In this document: positions 7,672 to 14,679 of the stretch, piece by piece
Layout: each line of letters starts with the position of its first letter
Numbering within the stretch: position 1 is the first letter of the stretch
NCBI GenBank assembly: GCA_041158345.1
Contig: JBEBBO010000195.1
Location: 1-26,893 of the forward strand
Source of the DNA: UBA6136 sp041158345
GTDB lineage: Bacteria > Pseudomonadota > Gammaproteobacteria > Methylococcales > Methylococcaceae
DNA: 26,893 nt
Reading direction: 5' to 3'
Made by a program: the position numbers and the translations under genes
The notes under the pieces: model-generated
Databases searched by the model: none
What the model was told of the DNA's origin: nothing
Seen by the model: only the letters and a program-made list of their open reading frames with translations

Positions 7672-7854
7672 GCCGTGTGAACAGATCCGGTTAATCACGA
7701 GGGCATTTGCAACGTGAAGTCGAGCTTATGGTCCCCCGTCTCCTAAGGCATCTGTAGCTTGGCGGCAGGCGAGTTACAAGGTGGACTCGAGGATTTCTAC
7801 TGTTCCCAATTCTCAAATTTCCTTGAGGGCAGAGCGCCCTTTTCTCATCTCTCG

Positions 7855-9375
7855 ATGAACCGTCAAACTAACTTTTTATGGGGTGTAGCCATCTCGGCTT
7901 ATCAGTCAGAGGGGGGCTACAACCGTTCTGGTGAGCCACAAACAAACTGGGCCTTAGCCGAAAAGCGGGGCGACGTGGACCCATTGGGTGACGCCACGCG
8001 ATTTTTTTCTCATTACGAGGAAGATCTTCGTCGCTGTCTCGCTCTGGGGCTTAATGCATTCAGGATGAGTATTGAGTGGAGCCGCGTTCAGCCGACTTGG
8101 GAGAGTGGCAGAAGCGCTCCGCCGCCGTTTGATTGGGATGCGCTGCGACAGTATGGAAAAATCTTAGTCGCATGTCGTGAGTTAGGTATCGAGCCAATCG
8201 TGACCTTGCATCACTTTGTTCATCCGGCCTGGTTGGGCAGCGACCCGTGGCTGGAAACGGAGATTCAAGATTTCTTTGCAGATTTCGTGAAAGCGGCCGT
8301 GTTGGCGCTCAATTCTTTTCTTGTCGCCTCTGGGCATGATCCCATTCGTTATTTCATCACCGTCAATGAACCCAATATGTTGGTGATGAGCACTTATCTT
8401 GGTGATCAGTTTCCAACGGAGGCGAAACGTGGGCTGAGCTCTGCCATTTCTGCGCTGACGGCACTCATTCATGCGCATGTCCGGTCCTACAATTTGATCC
8501 ATGATCTCTATGAATCAGAAGGATGGGGGTCAGTCATGGTCACCTTCAATAACTATACGAGTGATATCTACTGGCTGGACAAGTTTCTGACCGATGTTGT
8601 GACGCTTAGAGAGTTGAACGTCTCTCCCTCGAATGTCCGCGCGTATTTTTTAGACAAGGCCCTCGAACTCAATCGTCGGGTCTCGCAATTTGAAGCCATA
8701 CACATGGGCATCGTCTCACGATTGATCGGTAGGGTCGTGAGACAGGTTGCGGGTGGGTTTGCTAAAAAAGGAATTCAATCAACGGCTTTTGATGAGTTGT
8801 TGGATGTCGTTTACAACGCACCCAGAGCGGTCATGCTCGATTACATTGCCTATGATTACTACGATCCATTTTGTGCGCACACTTTTCAAATTCCCAGCCT
8901 TTCGCAACTTTGGACCGCCCGTTCGCATCCCTTTGATGGGTTCCGAAATAGCCTTTTCAGTAAATGGTGGGATTGGCGGATCTTGCCCGAAGGACTGCGG
9001 TTTTTTTCGGAGTATCTCGCAGAATCTTATCCCGGAAAGCCATTGTTGATTGCTGAAAATGGGATGGCGCATCGTCGTGATCACGACAATCAATCGACGA
9101 AAAGGACCGACGGCATGATGCGAAGTGAGTTTATTCGCCTCCACGCTGGAGAGGTCCTTGGATTGGTGCGAAGCGGTGTTCCCTTGATGGGCTACATGTA
9201 TTGGTCGCTTTTTGATAATTACGAGTGGGGGACATACTCCGCACGATTTGGGCTTTTCAGTCTGGATTATCAGGAAAGCACCGAGCGGTGTGCCGAGGAT
9301 CACTGGGGCGACCGGCCATCTGAGACCTATGCCGAAATTATTCGGTCAGCTGCAGCCCTTCGCGCGGGCAATTAA
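7855..9375 (+). CDS. Family 1 glycoside hydrolase, possibly acting on glycolipids (506 aa)
   Basis: GH1 features run in order: 'FLWGVAISAYQSEGG' at the start, 'FRMSIEWSRVQP', 'TLHHFVHPAWL', acid/base Glu172 in 'TVNEPN', 'DYIAYDYYDPF', nucleophile Glu401 in 'LIAENGM', and 'GYMYWSLFDNYEWG' near the end. Known members are beta-glucosidases and related retaining enzymes; plant SFR2, a galactolipid transglycosidase, is also GH1. Between about residues 233 and 323 there is a long segment with a basic amphipathic part ('IVSRLIGRVVRQVAGGF', about 286-302) that could touch a membrane. ATG 7855 fits the family start; TTG 7759 would add 32 unusual residues. There is no signal peptide. It follows the glycosyltransferase by 183 bases. 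Its last 30 bases overlap the end of eutC, which runs the other way. Confidence 0.88.
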   Translation: MNRQTNFLWGVAISAYQSEGGYNRSGEPQTNWALAEKRGDVDPLGDATRFFSHYEEDLRRCLALGLNAFRMSIEWSRVQPTWESGRSAPPPFDWDALRQYGKILVACRELGIEPIVTLHHFVHPAWLGSDPWLETEIQDFFADFVKAAVLALNSFLVASGHDPIRYFITVNEPNMLVMSTYLGDQFPTEAKRGLSSAISALTALIHAHVRSYNLIHDLYESEGWGSVMVTFNNYTSDIYWLDKFLTDVVTLRELNVSPSNVRAYFLDKALELNRRVSQFEAIHMGIVSRLIGRVVRQVAGGFAKKGIQSTAFDELLDVVYNAPRAVMLDYIAYDYYDPFCAHTFQIPSLSQLWTARSHPFDGFRNSLFSKWWDWRILPEGLRFFSEYLAESYPGKPLLIAENGMAHRRDHDNQSTKRTDGMMRSEFIRLHAGEVLGLVRSGVPLMGYMYWSLFDNYEWGTYSARFGLFSLDYQESTERCAEDHWGDRPSETYAEIIRSAAALRAGN

Positions 9376-10131
9376 ACGCAGGGATTCTTCCAGAAGAAGG
9401 GGATCGTCGGGACTGTCATCCTTCAGGAAAACCCCTCGAATTCTCTGCTGCAAGCCTTTGAGAATGAGATAGCAAATTTTATTGGCGGCCGTCCGGTAAT
9501 CAAGACCATCGGGTTCTCGAATGTTGGAAAGACAGTTTCGCTCCGCATCGGTGTTCCCGGGCGTTGGCGCAAGGGTGATGTATGCACCGAGACTATCCGC
9601 GGAGGACAGACCGGGTCGCTCCCCAATCAGAATCAGACTGGCTCGGGATCTTAAGGCCGCGCCAATCTCATCCGATAGGGCAACTCTCCCGTTGGGCACG
9701 ATTACAATCGGACTGGTCGAGAGGCCGGAAGCACTGAGCGAGTGAGTCAGTGCCTCCAGTAATTTCAGGGTATGCGCTTCAACGGCGGTGGTGGATAACC
9801 CATTCGAGACGATCAACGCGACATCGGCGCCTTTTCCAGGTGATGATCGCAAAGCCTCACGGCTTTCTTTATTGAGGCTGCGTCCTAAGTCAGGTCGTTG
9901 AAGATACAGCGCTCTCGAATGAGCTTGGGAGGTGAGTTGGATCGCGCTGCCGAATCTTTTTTCCACCGCTATTCTGAAAAGTTCGCAGTCCCATTCTTTC
10001 CACACGGCATCTCGCGCTTCGGCGTGCGCCAACTGAAAATCCATTATTGATCGTGTTTTTTGTGCGAATCCAGCGCTTCCCTGTCCGATTCGAGCCTGAG
10101 TGAACGCCCTAAGGGTGTGCCAAGAATCCAT
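9346..10131 (-). CDS. eutC: Ethanolamine ammonia-lyase small subunit EutC
   Basis: The 261-residue product matches EutC: 'LRAFTQARIGQGSAG', 'LAHAEARDAVW', 'DVALIVSNGLSTTAVEAH', 'IGERPGLSSADSLGAYIT', 'NCLSNIREPDGLDYRTAANKI'. With EutB it forms the adenosylcobalamin-dependent enzyme that splits ethanolamine to acetaldehyde and ammonia. The stop of eutB and the ATG of eutC share one base (TGATG), so translation is coupled. The 3' end overlaps the GH1 gene by 30 bases tail to tail. No microcompartment shell genes, reactivase eutA or ethanolamine permease lie in the window, as in the short cytosolic version of the pathway. Confidence 0.95.
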   Translation of the reverse strand: MDSWHTLRAFTQARIGQGSAGFAQKTRSIMDFQLAHAEARDAVWKEWDCELFRIAVEKRFGSAIQLTSQAHSRALYLQRPDLGRSLNKESREALRSSPGKGADVALIVSNGLSTTAVEAHTLKLLEALTHSLSASGLSTSPIVIVPNGRVALSDEIGAALRSRASLILIGERPGLSSADSLGAYITLAPTPGNTDAERNCLSNIREPDGLDYRTAANKICYLILKGLQQRIRGVFLKDDSPDDPLLLEESLRLIARAKGCS

Positions 10132-11525
10132 CAGTGACCCCGCTCAATTTGATCGGTGAAACTTTTGATCATGCGTGATCGGTCGGGACTTTGCATAAGG
10201 CGTTGGTTGTTTTCAAAAAGCCCCATCTTTTTTAGCCAAGCTTCAAATTCCGGTGCGGGCCTTTTGCCGAGGACTTCTCGGATGAAAAGGGCGTCATGAA
10301 ATGACGTGCTTTGGTAGGCCAGCATAATGTCATCACACCCAGGGATTCCCATGATGTAGTTGCAGCCAGCAACGCCTAACAAGGTGAGAAGGTTGTCCAT
10401 GTCGTTCTGGTCCGCCTCTGCATGGTTGGTGTAGCAAACGTCACACCCCATAGGAAGACCGAGCAGCTTTCCGCAAAAATGATCTTCAAGGCCCGCGCGG
10501 ATGATCTGCTTTGCATCATAAAGATACTCGGGACCAATGAACCCAACGACCGTGTTGACTAGCAGCGGTGAAAACTCCCTCGCGACGGCATAAGCCCTGG
10601 CCTCCAGCGTTTGGGCATCCACCCCATGATGTGCATTGGCTGAAAGCGCACTCCCTTGGCCAGTTTCGAAATACATGAGGTTCTGTCCCAGAGAACCTCG
10701 ATTTTGGGATTCCGCCATCGACTTGGCTTCTCGAAGCATTCCCAGATCGACGCCAAAGCTCTTGTTTGCCGCTTCCGACCCCGCAATGGACTGGAATACC
10801 AGGTCAACGGGGAAGCCCTGTTGGATCAGTTCCATGGTCGTGGTGATATGGGATAGGACGCATGCCTGGGTCGGTATCTCGTATGTCTCAATCAGATCCG
10901 ACATCAGATGAAGGAGCCGGCCCACGTTTCCGAGGTGGTCGGTGGCCGGATTAATGCCGATAACGGCATCGCCACTGCCATAGAGAAGGCCATCGAGAAT
11001 TGTGGCAGCAACCCCTCGAATATCATCGGTTGGATGATTCGGTTGGAGTCGAGTCGAGAGACGGTTCTCCAATCCCAAAGTATTTCTAAACTGAGTTACG
11101 ACGCGGCATTTTCGGGCAACAGCAATTAGATCCTGATTGCGCATGATCTTGCTCACTGCCGCTGCCATTTCGGGGGTAATGCCCCAGGCTTGGCCGCTTG
11201 GATCTCCGGGATGGCTGAGTAGCCATTCTCGAAATTCGCCCACAGAAAGGCCCCGAATGGGGGCAAAGGCGGCCGTATCATGGCGATCCAGAATCAGCCG
11301 CGTGACCTCATCGGATTCCGGGTCGATCAGTGGTTCATCCAGAAACCGTTGGAGCGGGACCTCGGCAAGACACCTTTGAGCGAGAGCCCTTTCGACTTCG
11401 GATGCAGCAGCAAGACCGGCCAGTTCATCGGCAGATCGTTTGGGACTTGCCTTCGCCATGAGGGATTTCAGGTCCCCGAGAGAGTAGTGGCGTCCCTTGT
11501 GGGTTGTTGCGTAGGTGCTCTGCAT
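10131..11525 (-). CDS. eutB: Ethanolamine ammonia-lyase large subunit EutB
   Basis: Family segments are intact: 'STRLQPNHPTDDIRGVAA', 'GDAVIGINPATDHLGNV', 'YFETGQGSALSANAHHG' (active-site region), 'VGFIGPEYLYDAKQIIRAGL', 'GCDVCYTNHAEADQND' and 'NYIMGIPGCDDIML'. EutB is the catalytic subunit binding substrate and adenosylcobalamin. I chose ATG 11525 with AGAGGA 9 bases upstream, giving 464 residues, close to the 453 of E. coli EutB. A TTG at 11558 with GGAG upstream would add 11 residues. No room exists upstream for a cobalamin riboswitch: about 95 bases separate it from the next gene, which has the same direction. The eutBC pair looks functional. Confidence 0.95.
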   Translation of the reverse strand: MQSTYATTHKGRHYSLGDLKSLMAKASPKRSADELAGLAAASEVERALAQRCLAEVPLQRFLDEPLIDPESDEVTRLILDRHDTAAFAPIRGLSVGEFREWLLSHPGDPSGQAWGITPEMAAAVSKIMRNQDLIAVARKCRVVTQFRNTLGLENRLSTRLQPNHPTDDIRGVAATILDGLLYGSGDAVIGINPATDHLGNVGRLLHLMSDLIETYEIPTQACVLSHITTTMELIQQGFPVDLVFQSIAGSEAANKSFGVDLGMLREAKSMAESQNRGSLGQNLMYFETGQGSALSANAHHGVDAQTLEARAYAVAREFSPLLVNTVVGFIGPEYLYDAKQIIRAGLEDHFCGKLLGLPMGCDVCYTNHAEADQNDMDNLLTLLGVAGCNYIMGIPGCDDIMLAYQSTSFHDALFIREVLGKRPAPEFEAWLKKMGLFENNQRLMQSPDRSRMIKSFTDQIERGH

Positions 11526-11619
11526 CGCCGCCAATCCTCTGAATTGCCTGAATGACAATTTTATCTCCGGAGTGTGACAGCTCCGGGAAGATTAGGCGGC
11601 GTCCTGAATGGGTTTCTTT

Positions 11620-12114
11620 TCAGGGGTGGCGGTCTGCAGGCCCCAGGTATTTTTCGTAGGCCCCGATCCAATTGCTCCGAATTTCCTCCTGAGCCTGCGA
11701 AAGGCTCAGTTCCCCCTTACAGACTTTCTCGTGCAGGATCCCTTCAAGATAGTCCTTTCGACGGGCGGACCATTTGCTGATCAAAAGCTGGGGCCAGATG
11801 TTCTTGGCATCGGTTGGGTTACCGCCCAGGGACAGTGGGATGAGATGGTCCATCTGATAGTGCTTGGTATTCTCGTCGGGATACCCGTAAGCGGTGATTT
11901 GCTCCTTTTCTGTTTTTTCCAGAAAAGATTTGGGTGGCATGTGACCCTCGGTCCATGTGAAATGCCCCGCTTTGCATATGCTTTCTTGAATATTGGATTG
12001 GATCACTTCAGGATCTAGCGCGCCCGGCGTCAGAGAGGGGTCTGGAAGATCTCCTGCCCAGACAGCCGTGGATCCCATCAGGAGGACGAGGCAAAGAATC
12101 GGTTTTTTTGGCAT
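11620..12114 (-). CDS. Secreted HNH-nuclease-like protein (164 aa)
   Basis: ATG 12114 has GGAG 6 bases upstream and begins a clear signal peptide ('MPKKPILCLVLLMGSTAVWA', cut before GDL). The mature part holds 'LTPGALDPEVIQSNIQESIC', then 'YQMDHLIPLSLGGNPTDAKN' followed by IWPQ, and a late Cys in 'EKVCKGELSLSQAQEEI'. The DH...N...N/W pattern is that of HNH-type beta-beta-alpha metal nucleases, and the layout is that of a widespread exported family with unproven activity. Two Cys may form a disulfide in the periplasm. It is in the same direction as eutB with about 95 bases between. A role in metabolism is not suggested. It could be a nutrient-scavenging nuclease or simply a fold relative. Confidence 0.75.
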   Translation of the reverse strand: MPKKPILCLVLLMGSTAVWAGDLPDPSLTPGALDPEVIQSNIQESICKAGHFTWTEGHMPPKSFLEKTEKEQITAYGYPDENTKHYQMDHLIPLSLGGNPTDAKNIWPQLLISKWSARRKDYLEGILHEKVCKGELSLSQAQEEIRSNWIGAYEKYLGPADRHP

Positions 12115-12207
12115 GTCAGTCTCCAAAGTCTGCTTAAGCATTAAACCACAAAAACAATATGGTTTATTGCGGTGCTCGCATGACCTATGAAGTGGCAGAA
12201 AGCAATC

Positions 12208-12357
12208 TCAGCAGCTTTCCCAAGTGATCGCGCCGCAGCGGGGCTTACCTTTGGAGGGGGCCTCGGCATCGCGTTGAGACTCAATCAGGCCGCAGCTGGT
12301 GAGACTTAAAAAGAGTAGTGCCCAAATGGATGATTTGAAAATGCGGACTGATTTCAT
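12208..12357 (-). CDS. Very small lipoprotein (49 aa)
   Basis: On the minus strand ATG 12357 opens 49 codons closed by TGA at 12208. The first 22 residues are a typical lipoprotein signal: Lys/Arg start ('MKSVRIFKSS'), hydrophobic core ('IWALLFLSL') and lipobox ending at Cys22 ('LSLTSC'). The mature peptide is only 28 residues with 'GLIESQRDAEAPSKGKP' and a tail containing two further Cys ('RCGAITWESC'). No clear ribosome site is seen. Very short lipoproteins of this sort are frequent in proteobacteria and their roles are mostly unknown. It sits between the HNH-like gene and another small lipoprotein gene. Confidence 0.6.
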   Translation of the reverse strand: MKSVRIFKSSIWALLFLSLTSCGLIESQRDAEAPSKGKPRCGAITWESC

Positions 12358-12501
12358 GTCGATTGCTGGGACTCTTCTCGGGAGTAGGTCAATTTTGGAA
12401 TACTAGCATGGGTGTTTGTACTGCATCTCAACGTGAGATTTCCTTCGTTAAAGGCGAATGAAGAATACTTCGCTGTGCGGAATAGGGGGTATTCCTTGGG
12501 C

Positions 12502-12834
12502 TTATTTGGCTACAAAACAGGCATATTCCGCTTCGCACTGAATTCTGTAGGACGTTTCTTTCCCGCACCCACTGATTCTGATCCTGTAATTGGCCCAAAC
12601 AGGACCCATGGGGGCGCCCTCCACATTTCTTGCAGAGAGTTCCTCAGTCTTAACATTCGAGCAGCCAAGATCTTTCTGACCGGTCCTTTGGGCCAATGAT
12701 TCTGCCGAGCCAAGGTCATGACTCAAAAAACGATTGTCGAGTGTTGCATCATGCTGGACAGCGGCGCAGGCGCTCAGAAGTAGCATCGCAAAGAACAGAA
12801 GGGAAGTCAGCGGGAGATTTAAGTACGTCATCAT
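12502..12834 (-). CDS. Small Cys-rich lipoprotein (110 aa)
   Basis: The N-terminus carries a lipoprotein signal ending in 'LLLSAC' (Cys23). After a polar region, the last half contains four Cys: 'KDLGCSNVKTEEL', 'RISGCGKETSYRIQCE' and 'YACFVAK'. A similar C-x(n)-CG-x-x-x-x-Y-x-x-x-C-x-x-x-x-x-C ending is seen in many small envelope proteins of unknown function and suggests two disulfides. Either of the adjacent ATGs at 12834 or 12831 may start it. No enzyme motif is present. The gene may be monocistronic: 42 bases separate it from the DUF2490-like gene upstream. Confidence 0.7.
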   Translation of the reverse strand: MMTYLNLPLTSLLFFAMLLLSACAAVQHDATLDNRFLSHDLGSAESLAQRTGQKDLGCSNVKTEELSARNVEGAPMGPVWANYRIRISGCGKETSYRIQCEAEYACFVAK

Positions 12835-12876
12835 TGGGTCGTCTTGAGGGGGGGGCTTTGATCAGAAACGGGGGAC

Positions 12877-13734
12877 TTACCAACCCATGAACACGGAGGC
12901 CGAAATCGTATTCAAGCTGGTATAAGAACTATAGGAAAGATCGGGTTTGGACTTATTCGCCACGAGGTTCATGTAGCCAAATTCAAAACGGGTATTCTCG
13001 TTGAAGATCCAGCTGACGCCTGCAAACGCTCGATTTTGGTTGAAGCCAGAATACCCCCCATTTGGATTATTGACGACATTGTTAAGATTGAAGAAAAACT
13101 CATCCCAGAGCACGAGGCCCAATCGAGGCTCAAATTCAAAGGGATGGATGAGCTTGATCAGGGTGCGAGGACGGATTCCCGGGGCATCGCCCCGAACAAA
13201 GCGCATTTCGACCATTTCACGTAGCGTAACAGTGCCGATTTTGGTGGGGAATATGTAACGAATAGCCGGCCAGGCATCCTGTTCACCGTTGTAGCCTTGG
13301 CCGTAATTTTCTGTCGGAAGATAGGTGTAACCGGCCCAAAGGGTCAGGCGATCGGTTACAGCGTAACCCAGTGCAGTTCGGAGCATCCCTTGATAGAAGT
13401 TCATGTTCTCCATCGGGTTTGCGTCATTGAATCGACCTTGAGATTCCAACCAGAGGCGTGTTGAACTGAGCCCGTCGTTCAGATTGGAAAAGTTGCCCTC
13501 AGCAACCGCCTGCGTCCAAAACCCGGTTGACTCGGTGATGCCCTTGGGTGGGGGTGCTGCTTCCAACGGTTGTGCTAAGGTCCAAAACAGTAGTCCAAAC
13601 AGCCAAACTGCAAATTTCTTGCAGGTGTTTGATGGGCGTGCCGAGGTGAGGGCAAAGAAGTGGCCTTTTACCGAAAAGTCGGCAATCGGTTTTGTGTGGG
13701 GCAAACTAAGTGGCCTTTGGGTGATTTTTGTCAT
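12877..13734 (-). CDS. DUF2490-like outer-membrane beta-barrel protein (285 aa)
   Basis: A long N-terminal region leads to a signal-type hydrophobic stretch ('FAVWLFGLLFWTLAQPLEA') with cleavage before APPPKG. The mature part has 'GFWTQAVAEGNFS', 'STRLWLESQGRFND', 'RTALGYAVTDRLTLWAGYTY' and a final 'NTISASVFMGW', ending in an aromatic residue. Alternating strands and an aromatic C-terminus are typical of outer-membrane beta-barrels, and this pattern matches DUF2490. The likely job is porin or envelope protein; the substrate is unknown. The ATG at 13734 is far upstream of the signal core (about 40 residues) and lacks a ribosome site, but I see no closer ATG or GTG in frame. Confidence 0.75.
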   Translation of the reverse strand: MTKITQRPLSLPHTKPIADFSVKGHFFALTSARPSNTCKKFAVWLFGLLFWTLAQPLEAAPPPKGITESTGFWTQAVAEGNFSNLNDGLSSTRLWLESQGRFNDANPMENMNFYQGMLRTALGYAVTDRLTLWAGYTYLPTENYGQGYNGEQDAWPAIRYIFPTKIGTVTLREMVEMRFVRGDAPGIRPRTLIKLIHPFEFEPRLGLVLWDEFFFNLNNVVNNPNGGYSGFNQNRAFAGVSWIFNENTRFEFGYMNLVANKSKPDLSYSSYTSLNTISASVFMGW

Positions 13735-13807
13735 TAAAAGTCACAAGGTGCGCTTGAATCATTCTTAAATTACGGCCAACCCTTCTCATTATCATGTGTG
13801 AAAAATC

Positions 13808-14605
13808 ATGACCAAAGTTTCGAGTGACCTGATTTGGGTCGATCACATTGTCACAAGCTATAGCATGCATGTCATCGTGGCTTCGATCATTTTGTCATGC
13901 CTCGGACAGATTGCCTTTCGAAAACTCTTGGGGCGAAAGCGTCTCAGTTCTTGTCATGAGGTCGGGGGATATTACTTCTCCGTTGTAGGAACTTTTTATG
14001 CAGTTCTGGTGGGCCTCATTATTTTTGATGCGCAGGCGCGATTTGACGATGCCAAAACCGATGTTGAGAGTGAAGCCAGTGCGCTTTTCATGATTCATCT
14101 GCATGCGGCCCGCTTACCCCAACCCCAAGGGGCCGAAATTCAGTCACTGATCAAGACTTACGCCAATCAAGTCATCGTCAGCGAGTGGGAGACGATGAAG
14201 AATGGACATCGTGACGATGTGGCACGAGGTCTTTTGGTCAGCGTGAGCAAAAAACTAGATGCCATAGAGCCTAAAACACAGGGGCAGGAGACAGTCTTTG
14301 ATAAGGTGCAGGATGAGCTGAGTCTGGCCTGGACCATGCGACGCCAGAGGATTAGCCATGTTGAATACCGCTTGCCGGATCTTGAGTGGGAGGTTCTTTT
14401 GATCGGTGGGCTTGTCACCGTCGTCTTCAGCTATTTTTTTGTCTTAGAAAGTTTGTGGATGCAGGCAGCGATGACTTCACTCATGTCGCTAGTGATCGCT
14501 TTTAATATCTATGTGGTTGTCGAACTCTCCAATCCTTACCTTGGAAGAATTGTTGTATCGAAAAAGCCGTTCCAGGTAATTACGGCACAAATTGAAGTTG
14601 ATTAG
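13808..14605 (+). CDS. DUF4239-like membrane protein A (265 aa)
   Basis: Two N-terminal hydrophobic segments (about 18-36 and 54-72) and two C-terminal ones (about 196-215 and 220-242) flank a soluble middle region. The second helix ends 'VGTFYAVLVGLIIFDAQARF', then 'VESEASALFMIHLHA'. This Y-A-x-L-x-G-L followed by E-x-x-A/S pattern is the signature of DUF4239, a bestrophin-like family of unknown function. It lies divergent from the DUF2490-like gene and convergent with the protease gene. A second DUF4239-like protein is encoded at 17484-18287. Confidence 0.75.
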   Translation: MTKVSSDLIWVDHIVTSYSMHVIVASIILSCLGQIAFRKLLGRKRLSSCHEVGGYYFSVVGTFYAVLVGLIIFDAQARFDDAKTDVESEASALFMIHLHAARLPQPQGAEIQSLIKTYANQVIVSEWETMKNGHRDDVARGLLVSVSKKLDAIEPKTQGQETVFDKVQDELSLAWTMRRQRISHVEYRLPDLEWEVLLIGGLVTVVFSYFFVLESLWMQAAMTSLMSLVIAFNIYVVVELSNPYLGRIVVSKKPFQVITAQIEVD

Positions 14606-14633
14606 TCAGGTTGGGTGCTTGGCGCACAAGATT

Positions 14634-14662
14634 GAATTGCCGCTGATGGAGAGCGGCAATTC
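14634..14662. terminator. Hairpin between convergent genes
   Basis: GAATTGCCGCT (14634-14644) and AGCGGCAATTC (14652-14662) form a perfect 11-bp stem with a 7-base loop. No T tract follows on either strand, so it may block RNA decay or transcription without being a standard intrinsic terminator. It lies between the ends of the DUF4239 gene and the protease gene. Confidence 0.5.
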
Positions 14663-14679
14663 CCGCACTGGACAATCAA

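Noticed and set aside
11526..11619. Cobalamin riboswitch before eutB
   Set aside because: The gap is too short and no riboswitch core is visible.
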